NCBI GenBank assembly: GCA_029433525.1
Contig: JAQTIF010000001.1
Coordinates: 186,001 to 250,000, forward strand
Reading direction: 5' to 3'
DNA from: Enterobacteriaceae bacterium ESL0689
Lineage (GTDB): Bacteria > Pseudomonadota > Gammaproteobacteria > Enterobacterales > Enterobacteriaceae
DNA: 64,000 nucleotides
Of this stretch, positions 23,645 to 32,342 are shown piece after piece. The notes beneath the pieces are model-generated. The model was not told the DNA's origin. It made no database searches and saw only the letters and a list, made by a program, of their open reading frames with translations. The position numbers and the translations under genes were made by a program. How positions within the stretch are numbered: position 1 is the first letter of the stretch; each line of letters starts with the position of its first letter.

Positions 23645-23795
23645 GGAAAATGGCTTCCTTTATGGGGATGCATAAACCGACGATTCTACGGTAACTTGTT
23701 TAACAGAGAAAATAATCTGATGGAAAAAATATCTGGGTTATGACGCTGAAATACCGTGTTGTATTTTATATCAACAATCCTGACTGCGCGGATAG

Positions 23796-24491
23796 CTACG
23801 GAGCCTTTGACGCTATCTGTAGCCCTTGCCGCCACGCGATCAGCCGCTCTTTTAATGAGTTGCTCCCGGTGACAGAGTCGAGGATCGACTGGATACGCCA
23901 GCGGGGAATAATTTTGTCAGCCTGCTCGATATTTTTTTCCTGAATCAGCCAGTCACGCAGTGCCTGGAACAGGCTGGCCAGATTGTCACTCTCCCACGGC
24001 AGGGCAAATTCCAGCGGGCCGTTCTCGCCGCCTGCTTCAGCAAACTGCACATCAGGCAGTCCTTTTACGCCCGGTGGTACCGCACCGAGAAAACCAACAT
24101 GACGGGGATAGTAGTGACCGGGTTTGGGGTTACCAGGGGAATCCGGCAGATAAAATGACAACGAGCGTTTTTTATAGCTGCCAGCATTAAACGCCTCGGC
24201 AAATGCCGGATTGACCTGTTTTGGCGCAGCCCAGAGGAGGCCATCGCGAAACTCGAAACGCGCGGCCCAGCCCCAGGCTGGCGCGGTCAACTGTGGATGA
24301 CCGATAACGAATGGCGCTTCAGCCAGAGCCGGATCGTAGCTGGCAGCCAGGTCGATACAGTTTTCAGCGCTGAACGTAATTGTCCTGCCATCCATTGCAG
24401 TGTGAGTACCAGGCGCAAAAACCGGGAGTGTGGCTGCTGGGGTATGCATAGTCATAGCGAGCATTATTTCTGGTTGATCAATAATGCTCAT
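23796..24491 (-). CDS. Mu-like phage I protein (head protease/scaffold), probably truncated
   Basis: 231 residues with the Mu gpI-type prohead protease layout: a central SYKKRSLSFYLPD and the conserved HVGFLGAVPPGVKGLPD. These proteins process the scaffold during head assembly. Family members are usually longer, with a C-terminal coiled-coil scaffold region that is missing here, so this copy looks cut short at its 3' end. No major capsid gene follows; yhdT is next. It is the distal gene of a leftward remnant that also includes gpG, gpF, portal and terminase. Confidence 0.75.
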   Translation of the reverse strand: MSIIDQPEIMLAMTMHTPAATLPVFAPGTHTAMDGRTITFSAENCIDLAASYDPALAEAPFVIGHPQLTAPAWGWAARFEFRDGLLWAAPKQVNPAFAEAFNAGSYKKRSLSFYLPDSPGNPKPGHYYPRHVGFLGAVPPGVKGLPDVQFAEAGGENGPLEFALPWESDNLASLFQALRDWLIQEKNIEQADKIIPRWRIQSILDSVTGSNSLKERLIAWRQGLQIASKAP

Positions 24492-24681
24492 TATGCGGAT
24501 GAGTGGTCTGAGGGTAATCTGCCCACGGGCAGATAATAAAACGCAATTGTGAAGCGGGAAAGGATCGAAACAGCGCCGGGAAGCGTATTAAAAACTATTA
24601 TAATAGCCCTGCGGTCCCCAGTAGCGACAGTTTACTGCTTTTACCTGGCGAAAACGCACAGAATGGCCTGCAGGCGGTTTA

Positions 24682-25173
24682 TTATTTTTCTGTACTCAGC
24701 CAGTCACGGGCAATATCCAGCAAACGTTTTTCATCCCGGCCAGTGACTCCTAGCCAGGGGCGTGCCGGGATAGTTACCTGTTTCACCAGACGTCCCCCTA
24801 CGTTAAGCGCACCAGCGGTTTTCGGCTTGATAGTTCCGCCAAACTGGTGAATAGCACCGTAAGGGCGATCTGTGCCAAACAACAGCGTACCTGTGTTGAT
24901 TTGCCAGCGCAGCGTGCTACTCAGATAACCGTCCAGCGTCAGGATTTTTTCCTGATTACGTGATTTCTGTTCTTTATACCAGGGTTGCAGTGCTGCCCAC
25001 GGCGTACCATCCGGCGCGGTTTGATTGCGAAAACGTTCGGCGTGGATATCCAGTAACTCCTCACCCAGTTCACTCAGTAGTACCGTGGGACTGGATAACT
25101 GACGAGCCATTTTTGCCAGGCTGTCCAGTGCGGCCTGGGCACTGAACGCCACGGTTATCGTGACTCCACTCAT
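24682..25173 (-). CDS. Phage virion morphogenesis protein (Mu gpG type)
   Basis: 163 residues. Typical family features: an N-terminal helical segment, the RFRNQTAPDGTPWAAL block and a basic C-terminal IPARPWLGV segment. In Mu-like phages gpG acts in tail or head completion. Directly follows the gpF gene by 14 bases. Looks intact in length. The 190 bases between it and gpI contain no gene. Confidence 0.85.
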   Translation of the reverse strand: MSGVTITVAFSAQAALDSLAKMARQLSSPTVLLSELGEELLDIHAERFRNQTAPDGTPWAALQPWYKEQKSRNQEKILTLDGYLSSTLRWQINTGTLLFGTDRPYGAIHQFGGTIKPKTAGALNVGGRLVKQVTIPARPWLGVTGRDEKRLLDIARDWLSTEK

Positions 25174-25187
25174 TTTTTGTCCTATTA

Positions 25188-26552
25188 TCAGGTTAAACGG
25201 ATTGCGCGGGCAGTCTCCGCCAGGACCTCCACTCCCACGCGCAACGTATCCCGGCTGTGGCGGCGGTCGGGGTTATTTCTCAGCTGATCGCCGGTAAACC
25301 CGGATACCCATCCGTAACGACTCCAGGTATCCTTCCTGTCAGGGGCAAAGGTAGTAACACCTGACCAGCCATCTGTACCTGATTCAAACACAGCCAGTGC
25401 CGGTGTGCTTTTTCCCTCAACATCAAACCGGGCGATATAGCGGCGGCGGATAATCGCCTTTTTAAGTACCATATTCCATTCCAGCCGCGTCCAGATTTCG
25501 TCAGGCTGACGGATGGTGTCGGCCAGCAGTGCCAGAAATCGCTCGCGCCCGCGTTTACTGATTTTAAGCTGGCCTGTTTTACGGGCTGTGAACAGCTCCG
25601 AGCCAATAACCAGCGGCTCACCCACCACATCCCGGTAAACCACCGGCTGATCCAGTGTCGCCCCGAACTCTGACAAAAACCGGGTAGCGTATTCCCGGTC
25701 GGTTAATCCGGTTGGCAACAGGCGATCTGCGCTGGCTGTGCGTGGCGGGGGCAATGCATCAACGGGTAGCTGATAAGGAACTCCCGGCACGCCAGTACTG
25801 CTCAGGCTGGACAGATTACCACTGAGCGGCTCAGCACCACGGGGCGCTGGAACCTGACTGTTTAGTCTTGAGCGCCCAGGCGCGTGCTCAAATGAGGGGT
25901 CAATCCCCTCCGGCACCTGTACACTGCGGGGGCCGTTAACGCTACGCTGACCGATAGTTCGCTCTTCCAGTACGGTTTCCGGAGCGGTATCAATTTTACG
26001 ATTATGACGTTTCAGCCACGCCTCTGAGCGACCGCGAACAGTACACTGGCAGCCCCACGCATTAGGCGGAAAATGTGCTTCCCACCACGGATTATTCCAG
26101 CGCAGCAGCAGGCCATCCCAGAACAGATGTAGTTCGCGCGGATGTTCGACAGCATCACTGTGGATATATTCCCAGTAGGGCAACGTGTCACGGGATACCA
26201 GCAGCTGCGCGTAACGACCAGCCTGATAGCTACTGCGTAAATTGGTGTCATAAATCACACGAGTACGCCAGCCAAACCCACCGTTATAGCTCCAGCCATA
26301 TTTATCCACGATAGTAGAAAACTGCTGTCGGAACTCCTCCAGAGTACGTCCCTCAGCAATAAAATTATCTACCGCCTGCTGCAAATCGGTGACCAAGTCA
26401 TTACGGTTAGCACCGGCCACCACAAACGCCCAGTCATGTTCGGCGTTGTAGATATCCGTCCAGCCGGTAGTGGGCAGTGCCAGTTTGCGGCGGAAAAATT
26501 CGATCTGTTCGGAGAACGGCAGAGAGCCATAGTTCAGATCAGCGGTGGTCAC
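25188..26552 (-). CDS. Mu F-like minor head protein with C-terminal nuclease-like domain
   Basis: 454 residues from a GTG at 26552 that is preceded by GGAGG with 6-base spacing, so the GTG is preferred over the ATG at 26633. The N-terminal half is the phage Mu gpF/SPP1 gp7 head-morphogenesis domain (RTRVIYDTNLRSSYQAGRY; PPNAWGCQCTVRGRSEAWL). After a low-complexity linker the last 170 residues resemble the phage-associated barnase/EndoU/colicin/RelE-like (PBECR) nuclease domains often fused to gpF; that assignment is by eye. Overlaps the portal remnant by 14 bases. Confidence 0.75.
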   Translation of the reverse strand: MTTADLNYGSLPFSEQIEFFRRKLALPTTGWTDIYNAEHDWAFVVAGANRNDLVTDLQQAVDNFIAEGRTLEEFRQQFSTIVDKYGWSYNGGFGWRTRVIYDTNLRSSYQAGRYAQLLVSRDTLPYWEYIHSDAVEHPRELHLFWDGLLLRWNNPWWEAHFPPNAWGCQCTVRGRSEAWLKRHNRKIDTAPETVLEERTIGQRSVNGPRSVQVPEGIDPSFEHAPGRSRLNSQVPAPRGAEPLSGNLSSLSSTGVPGVPYQLPVDALPPPRTASADRLLPTGLTDREYATRFLSEFGATLDQPVVYRDVVGEPLVIGSELFTARKTGQLKISKRGRERFLALLADTIRQPDEIWTRLEWNMVLKKAIIRRRYIARFDVEGKSTPALAVFESGTDGWSGVTTFAPDRKDTWSRYGWVSGFTGDQLRNNPDRRHSRDTLRVGVEVLAETARAIRLT

Positions 26553-26958
26553 GTGCCGCCTCCCCGGTGATATCAGTACGCCCGGCCAGCTGTGCAGCAG
26601 ACAGGGCCTGTGCCAGCGCTGCCGCATAATCATCCAGCGTCATTTCCGGCAGCAGCGTGATCAGTTCATCACGCAGTTGTTCCAGGGACTGCACCCGATT
26701 AACCAGGTTATGGATTTGCTCTATCCAGCTGTCGGTTGCTGGCTGTAATTCGTTGTTCAGACGTTCCAACATTTGTGCCACCGGATCGGTGTCAGTCTTC
26801 GGTGCTGCTTCAGCAAAAGAGGCCGTGCCAAACTGAGTGACTGGCGTCCACGGGCGGGTGATATCACGATCGTCACCGGTACTGGCCAGCTCCCGGCCGA
26901 GCTGTGGCCGGGGGAGTTTACGGTTCAGTGCTGATTTGAGTGTCCCCAGAATGCTCAC
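26539..26958 (-). pseudogene. Mu-like portal protein (DUF935) with in-frame internal deletion
   Basis: Open frame of 139 residues. Residues 1-42 look like the start of a Mu gp29-type portal (GRELASTGDDRDITRPWTP) and residues about 60-135 like its extreme C-terminus (LLPEMTLDDYAAALAQALSAAQLAGR). DUF935 portals are normally around 500 residues, so about 370 have been removed in frame near residue 45. A portal this short cannot form the DNA channel, so the head module is dead. It overlaps the terminase stop and the gpF start as in an intact head operon. Confidence 0.75.
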
Positions 26959-28508
26959 AGATAGCCTCCAAAATCGTTTATACCCCGTACCGTGCCAAAC
27001 CCGGTGTTAGTCAGTTCGCCAGCACTGCTGGTACTGTCAAAACCAGTCAGTACGCGGAAAATGTCACGTTTGCCAGTGGACTGAAATGCTATCTCGCAGG
27101 CTAGATTGAGGGCGGCATAATTTGCCAGACAACCCGCAATTGCAGTATCACCGTGGCGTACCAGTTCCGGGTCTTTCAGATCTTTTTTCTCCAGCCTGGC
27201 GACCATAGGAACACCGTCAATCATTTCCACTACCCGCAGATCCTGCGCCACATTTTCATCTCGTGGCAATGTAATCAGTCCATCCTCAAACAGACCGGTA
27301 AATTTCGGCATCCAGACGCCATACCACTGGCGATTCAGTGTAATTTCTGCAATACGTGGGCGACCGTAACGATCAGCGACATATTCTGCCAGTACCATTC
27401 CAGGACCTGTTGCATCTATTGCACCACCCGACTGACGAGGGAGGTGGTCAATGAGCCAGAACAGGATCTGCTGCTGGAGTGCTGACGGGACATTGTTCAG
27501 CTCCAGAATAAATGGCACATCGCGGGCAAGGTTTTGTGTAAGCGCTACAGGAACAACTGCCGAAAAGTGGCGATGACGAGCGAAATCCATGCCGAAAACA
27601 TGCCGCAATGTCGGATTGAGTGTCTGTATCATGACCGGTTGCAGTTCACGCTCAATCCAGTCACTGCCCCACGCTGCTCGTTCTGCTTCTGTCAGATTAA
27701 TAAAGTCGTCTTCGAGAGCGAGGCGAATGACCGGGCGGGATTCGGGCATAGCCCGCTCGATCCAGACACCAGGAATACAGATCCCGTTACCGTCACGGGG
27801 AATGGCGTCCAGCTCCTCACGCATTGCTGCTTTACGGGGGCCGTAGGCGTTACGGATTCGGTTATACCAGGCCTCTTTACCTGCAATTGTCGCTGGCTCA
27901 CCTTTCATGGCGCAGACCCGCTCATACAGGCCATTTGTTACTGCATCATCAAAAGTGATCCGCAACACCACCGCGTCGTTACCGTAACGACCAGCCTCAA
28001 TATCGTTGCAAAACTGATGAAATGGGTTATTTTTACCGTTTTCAGAGCTGATTACCACAATCCGCCCACCCCAGATCAGCAGCGCTGTTGCGGCGTCCAG
28101 TACGCCCTGCACGTCCTGATGAAACGCCGCCTCATCAATAATGACCACGCCCTGCAGACCACGAATATTGGCCGGACGGGACGACAGTGCAACAACCTGG
28201 AATCCACTGGCAAAACGCACACGGTAAGAGGTTATTTGTCGGGTGTTTCCCTTTTCATCCTGATCTTCAAATAAAAACTCTTCAATTGCAGAGACTTCCT
28301 GTGCCTGCTGCTCAGCAATAACTCTGGCGAATTTAGCCACATAACCAATAAATTCCAACCCTTTCTCTTTGGTATCGCCGATATAGTAGACATTGTCGCC
28401 GCCTGCTGTTTTCTGTGCGCCAGCAATCAGGGTGGAGTTCAGCCCCCAGGCAAATGTAATGCCGGTACGACGACCTTTGGGGATAGCGAGAATACAGCCC
28501 CATACCAT
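26955..28508 (-). pseudogene. Mu-like terminase large subunit, N-terminus lost
   Basis: Open for 517 residues. The Walker A-like KGRRTGITFA (about 11-20) sits abnormally close to the start, Walker B is VVIIDEAAFH, and the RNase H-like nuclease domain follows (FGMDFARHRHFSAV). Mu gp28-type terminases have an extra N-terminal stretch before Walker A. Here the bases before it belong to a different gene, the first codons of a P4-type integrase, so this is the result of a deletion. The visible ATG start is part of the integrase sequence in another frame. Confidence 0.8.
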
Positions 28509-28572
28509 CAGCCATCTTATAGGCTTTATCCTTTGGTTTTGCAGTCTCTATCTGGCGGGCATTGAGTTTCAT
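28492..28572 (-). pseudogene. P4-type integrase, first 27 codons only
   Basis: The 27 codons starting MKLNARQIETAKPKDKAYKM are a textbook N-terminus of the DUF4102 arm-binding domain of P4-like tyrosine integrases, then the frame runs directly into terminase sequence after GMGLY. The deletion junction is near 28491. The intact integrase at 42792-44060 is a different protein with a diverged N-terminus. This scrap lies 115 bases from a degenerate attachment site, the same spacing logic as the intact integrase and the tRNA. Confidence 0.75.
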
Positions 28573-28686
28573 TTTGGGGGCACAAATCCTAATCGAAGTG
28601 ACGTGCCCCCGATTATGCCCCCTTGTGGGTGAGGATTGCAATGGACGTTAAAACACCTCAATACACCGCAAATCCTTGTAGGGACT

Positions 28687-28750
28687 GGATTTAAGACATA
28701 AAAAAAGACGTCACTGGACGTCTATCTACTTACTTATGGTGCGAAGGCCG
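28687..28750 (-). repeat. Attachment-site-like copy of the leuX 3' end and terminator
   Basis: This stretch repeats, with roughly 75% identity by eye, the 64 bases at 44211-44274. It has the shared GGATTT-AGACATAAAAAAAGAC, an analogous hairpin (AGACGTC / GACGTCT) with a T run on the minus strand, and the tRNA 3'-end-like TGGTGCGAAGGCCG. It marks the junction of two tandem elements: the prophage remnant to the left and the 15.5-kb island to the right. The tRNA part has decayed after GGCCG. Confidence 0.7.
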
Positions 28751-28866
28751 CACCGCGATTCTCGACGTAACCAACTGAAATAATTGAAATTAAAAAATAA
28801 GAGAACCGCCATATATACTCACATGTATACTCAACGCGATTCTCTGAAAGTTCGTGTACCTTAAAA

Positions 28867-29655
28867 TTACTCCTCATCATCTTCCACAGGTTCTAACGCG
28901 TCAAGCGCGACTCGCACCATAGCAATAGAACCAATACGGATAAAAGCATCTTCCCCATCTATGTCGGTTAACTGATACCGCTCGGTTGATTCCGGCTCTG
29001 ATTCAAGAATGTCAAAAAATGCATTCAACTGACCGATATCGCCATCACTTTCGTCCTCAGACTCATCTGGCTCACAGTAAAGCTCAATAACCGGACCACC
29101 ATTCACCATGGTGATATGGACATTCCCATATCTTTCTTCATTTGCCTCTTCATCAGGGATAGGTGGAAAACCATCAAACAAGAATTGGTGGAAAATCACC
29201 TCTCGGGCATTTAAGGCATAACGATGCTGTTCAGAGTCGAAAACAAAGAAATGCTCATAATCAGGCGCTGCTTTTTCCTGAAAGTATGAGTAAAAACGAC
29301 GCTTATCAGCCGGGGAAATGGGTAACAGCAAATAATCTTGCTGCCCTCGTAACCAGAGTTTCACCGTCCAAATGCAGCCATCCATTTCAATACCACTAGC
29401 GGCGATGCTTTCCAGATCATCATCACTACGGCTACTTTGATTACGCACTTTTTGCAATAAAGTATCGTTACCAGGAAAAACTGCATTCAATGGTTTCTTT
29501 AAAACAGCGCTTATCGCCTGCGCCAGTCCTAACTTGGCCGCAACTTTCCCTGTCTCTATACGCTGGATCTGCTGTTGGCTGGTACCAACCATATCCGCCA
29601 ATTCACGCTGAGTGATTGATAGTTGAGTACGAAGTTCTTTGATTTTGTTTTGCAT
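28867..29655 (-). CDS. XRE-family helix-turn-helix regulator with acidic C-terminal domain
   Basis: 262 residues from MQNKIKELRTQLSITQRE. The first 60 residues are a Cro/C1-type HTH (QRELADMVGTSQQQIQRIETG). The rest is an acidic domain with no family I can name, ending in EPVEDDEE. An upstream in-frame ATG at 29703 lacks a ribosome binding site; the chosen one follows GGGAGGGC-like bases. It is the first gene inside the island, next to the attachment site, and may control excision or the adjacent toxin-antitoxin pair; neither is shown. Confidence 0.75.
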   Translation of the reverse strand: MQNKIKELRTQLSITQRELADMVGTSQQQIQRIETGKVAAKLGLAQAISAVLKKPLNAVFPGNDTLLQKVRNQSSRSDDDLESIAASGIEMDGCIWTVKLWLRGQQDYLLLPISPADKRRFYSYFQEKAAPDYEHFFVFDSEQHRYALNAREVIFHQFLFDGFPPIPDEEANEERYGNVHITMVNGGPVIELYCEPDESEDESDGDIGQLNAFFDILESEPESTERYQLTDIDGEDAFIRIGSIAMVRVALDALEPVEDDEE

Positions 29656-29773
29656 GATGCCCTCCCCACTTACCAAGAAGTAATGGATATCATTAAAACA
29701 CAATAAAGAGTAAAAAACACAAAAATGAGTTTTTAGTCAGTGGCAAATACTCGCTAATGTGAAGAGCATCTTT

Positions 29774-30049
29774 TCATCGTTCTTCTCTGGTATGCCATAG
29801 ATCCACGATATATATGTCATTGTCACGAATTTCGTAGTGAACCTCGTAATCATCGAATAATACTTTTCGGACTTCCCGAGGTTCATACCGAGTCTGCTGT
29901 ACGCCAATTGCCGGATGCGCTGTAAGACCAGCACAACCAGTAATCAGACGATCCAAAACGTCATCGGCGTGCTGGCGGCTATACTGAAGGGCGAAACGGT
30001 AGATACGCTCCAGGTCATCCTGAGCTTTAAGCGTCCAGTAAATTTCCAT
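29774..30049 (-). CDS. ParE/RelE-family toxin
   Basis: 91 residues with the RelE/ParE fold pattern: starts with a beta strand then EIYWTLKAQDDLERIYRFA, and ends with the ADDVLDRLI helix, KVLFDDYEVHYEI and the terminal strand IYIVDLWHTREER. ParE toxins poison gyrase and RelE toxins cut mRNA; the sequence is closer to ParE by eye. The gene lies 3 bases after its antitoxin in the same direction, as type II pairs do. Appears intact. Confidence 0.88.
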   Translation of the reverse strand: MEIYWTLKAQDDLERIYRFALQYSRQHADDVLDRLITGCAGLTAHPAIGVQQTRYEPREVRKVLFDDYEVHYEIRDNDIYIVDLWHTREER

Positions 30050-30052
30050 TTA

Positions 30053-30301
30053 TCAGGATTTCTTTAAGCGATTAGCAAAATCCACCATGTCCGAGTGGCT
30101 CACCACGCGCCCGGCATCCACATCGGCAAGACCGGCCTGGATGCTCTGGTGACGCCGTTCTCTTTCGGCCAGCATACTGGTCAACGCTTCCTTAATAATC
30201 CAGCTTTTAGAACGATCTAACTCAATTGCTAGATTCTCAACAGCAGCAGCCAATTCAACGGGTATCTGTGCGCTGATGGTTTGTTTAGTAAGCGAACCCA
30301 T
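30053..30301 (-). CDS. Ribbon-helix-helix antitoxin (CopG/ParD-like)
   Basis: 82 residues from MGSLTKQTISAQIPVEL. The RHH pattern is a short strand (TISAQIP) then two helices with LDRSKSWIIKEALTSML. The C-terminal tail would wrap the toxin. An upstream ATG at 30325 is possible but not typical. Probably binds its own promoter, which must lie in the 76 bases before the DUF4942 stop. Pairs with the toxin at 29774-30049. Confidence 0.87.
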   Translation of the reverse strand: MGSLTKQTISAQIPVELAAAVENLAIELDRSKSWIIKEALTSMLAERERRHQSIQAGLADVDAGRVVSHSDMVDFANRLKKS

Positions 30302-30377
30302 AGGGATTATCTCCGTTAATAACATTTAATAACTCCTATTAAGATTAGCATAGAGGTGCCTATAAAAACATCACATC

Positions 30378-31211
30378 TCATTTCGCAGGCAACATCCCCG
30401 GAAAGTGCTTCGCCACGATATCATTCATCTTCTCCACCAGATCCCGGCGTTTAAAAGTGATATGCCCACTGCCCTTCTGAAAGTAGCGAATGGTGAAAAA
30501 ATCGTCTTCGAAAACCTGCTGATGCGGATTATCGCGCACAAAGTCCATAAACCGAATGGAGACATCATGCCGGTTATCAGGAATGGTTTTACCATCCAGC
30601 AAGTAGAGCATCCGTTCCAGATCGGCTAACTGATCGCGCCGCCAACCCCAATTCAGGCTGTAGCCCCATCGGTCGTGCTTCACCAGATTGTTGATGATGA
30701 TCTTCTTACCGAAACAACAGGGATTGTTGGTTTTATAGTCCCAGCTTAGTCCTTTGAATACGTTGATAATCCCACGTTCGAAAACATCCTGTTTATTGTG
30801 GTGGAGTTGTTCAAAGGTACTCAGGATGTTGGCTTCACTGATGGCCGGAAGATCGCCCTCTTCGAGGTTTTTAGCCCACTGGCTGCGGGCTTCGGCATCC
30901 ATCAAGGTCAACATCCCGGACTTCAGCATGAGATCGCGCCAGATACTGCGATCGATATTGTGGGTAATCACCGGCATCGCTTTATCTACTGGTTGCATCA
31001 GCCAGCAGTCAAAGGAATGGCCCTGTCGCATCGCCCAATGCTCCGCCACATCACCACCGATGCTGGAGGTTAGCCGTGAGATATCATCAAGCTCCTGGAT
31101 CAGGATTTCTATCAGGCTCAGCGCAGCATCACGTCCTGTAACAATGCGTTCAATACTGGTTGAACAAATCAGCTCATTATGGTCGGTTAAAACTTCAGCT
31201 TCTGTTTGCAT
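30378..31211 (-). CDS. DUF4942 domain protein
   Basis: 277 residues from MQTEAEVLTDHNELICS; earlier in-frame ATGs have no support. The conserved block FKGLSWDYKTNNPCCFGKKII and the C-terminal FFTIRYFQKGSGHITFKR identify the DUF4942 family, which commonly lies downstream of CbtA-type toxin genes in CP4-like prophages and genomic islands of enterics. No catalytic motif is evident. It follows the toxin gene by 114 bases in the same direction. Function unknown. Confidence 0.82.
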   Translation of the reverse strand: MQTEAEVLTDHNELICSTSIERIVTGRDAALSLIEILIQELDDISRLTSSIGGDVAEHWAMRQGHSFDCWLMQPVDKAMPVITHNIDRSIWRDLMLKSGMLTLMDAEARSQWAKNLEEGDLPAISEANILSTFEQLHHNKQDVFERGIINVFKGLSWDYKTNNPCCFGKKIIINNLVKHDRWGYSLNWGWRRDQLADLERMLYLLDGKTIPDNRHDVSIRFMDFVRDNPHQQVFEDDFFTIRYFQKGSGHITFKRRDLVEKMNDIVAKHFPGMLPAK

Positions 31212-31325
31212 GATTTTTGTCCGTATAAAAGCAAACGCGCCTGCCGGGAGTGGCGGGCGCATTATGCAATGAGTAAATAAGGAAGACAGATCGGGAATGT
31301 AATTCGGGAAGGAGGCTCGCAAGAT

Positions 31326-31667
31326 TCAGCGCGTCGAAGGATGATGACTTCGCCGCAACAGACCCGTTGCCTGTCGCGCCCGCAAAATGTCTACAGCCCG
31401 CAGATAAGGCGATTGTTCCTGCCTGCTAAATCCTCTGCGATCGATACGAACCAGTTCGTACTTTTCCACCAGAAAGTTAACGGCATCAGCCAGCGTAATA
31501 CCGGCGTTGATATGCTCCTGAATAACGTTCTCATCACTGAACGGCGTGTCGTTCAGCGTCAGGCCATAGTGTTGCTCCAGCAGGCGCGTAAGTAGCGTTT
31601 GCCAGACAACTACGGGCGTCGGGCATGGCTTAGCCGCCCGCAGAGTTGATGCAGGTAAAGTTTTCAT
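31326..31667 (-). CDS. CbtA/YkfI/YpjF-family cytoskeleton-targeting toxin
   Basis: 113 residues from [18 protein letters not shown]. The core [25 protein letters not shown] (seen as two adjacent blocks) and the C-terminal [11 protein letters not shown] match E. coli CbtA, YkfI and YpjF, which inhibit FtsZ and MreB polymerisation and cause rounding. In E. coli an antitoxin gene (cbeA/yfjZ) lies just upstream. Here only a C-terminal scrap of one remains, so the toxin is orphaned. Members average about 110-124 residues, so this copy looks full length. Confidence 0.88.
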   Translation of the reverse strand: MKTLPASTLRAAKPCPTPVVVWQTLLTRLLEQHYGLTLNDTPFSDENVIQEHINAGITLADAVNFLVEKYELVRIDRRGFSRQEQSPYLRAVDILRARQATGLLRRSHHPSTR

Positions 31668-31702
31668 GGGGTTGTTCTCGTTAAGGGTGAGGCTAAAATC
31701 GG

Positions 31703-31747
31703 TCAGTGTTGAGTGGGGTAAATGACGATGAAGAGAGAGGCGTCGGT
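31703..31747 (-). pseudogene. C-terminal scrap of a CbeA/YfjZ-type antitoxin
   Basis: In the frame shifted by one base from the long open frame here, the minus strand reads [12 protein letters not shown] then stop, ending 36 bases before the toxin ATG. CbeA-family antitoxins end in a strand like GYVYIAVYPTP just before the toxin gene, so this matches in sequence, position and spacing. Everything upstream has gone. The match is short and made by eye. Confidence 0.5.
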
Positions 31748-31823
31748 TATGTGAGCCTGGGTTCGGGATCATTCCTTTGTAACCGGACGAGCTAGGAATA
31801 ACTGTCCAGAGAGGTCCGGATTA

Positions 31824-32339
31824 TCACAGGCTGTCTGCCTGAACGACCCCATCATTCGCCAGAGAATGGCTGATATTGTTGGCTACCGTATTCGGGTCGA
31901 GTTTGATTTCGGCCAGCAGCTTTCCAGTCTCCGGAGTGCCTTTATATACGTAAAGCGATGCAAAAGGCTCCCCTGAATCATTCGAACCCGCTGAAACCTG
32001 ATAGGTTGTATCCCCATTTCTGACCGTAAAATCCTGAATACTGATGACATGATTGCTCTGGTACGCGTAAGTGGTTGCCTGCGCCGGGACGGTGATATCC
32101 ATCTCTTTGCTTTTTGCCCCCACCTTACCGAACGAATATGAAACCGACGGGGTGACAATACAAATCTCCACCTCCTTTTTGTGGTTTGTGGTCTGCGCGT
32201 AAAACACCGGTTTGGCACAGCGCTGATAATGCGCCTGACGCAACTTGTCCGATGTGGCGGCAGACACTTCTGACGTGACCGCAAATAAAATCACTATGTT
32301 TAACAGCAAATTACAAGTAATACTTTTGACACGTTCCAT
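31824..32339 (-). CDS. Secreted protein of unknown function
   Basis: 171 residues. A clear signal peptide (basic MERVK, hydrophobic core to about 22, AxA-type cleavage at EVSAA) is followed by a beta-rich domain with two cysteines (about residues 41 and 60) that could form a disulfide. No family was recognised. Starts 3 bases after the stop of the membrane protein at 32343, so the two are surely co-transcribed and translated together. Island gene, no core homologue known to me. Confidence 0.7.
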   Translation of the reverse strand: MERVKSITCNLLLNIVILFAVTSEVSAATSDKLRQAHYQRCAKPVFYAQTTNHKKEVEICIVTPSVSYSFGKVGAKSKEMDITVPAQATTYAYQSNHVISIQDFTVRNGDTTYQVSAGSNDSGEPFASLYVYKGTPETGKLLAEIKLDPNTVANNISHSLANDGVVQADSL

Positions 32340-32342
32340 CTT

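Noticed and set aside
27534-28274. 246-codon open frame antisense to the terminase
   Set aside because: Composition is cysteine- and histidine-rich with no domain; opposite a recognisable terminase.
28333-28641. A complete 102-residue gene at the terminase/integrase joint
   Set aside because: Only 27 codons match an integrase; the rest is terminase DNA read in the wrong frame.
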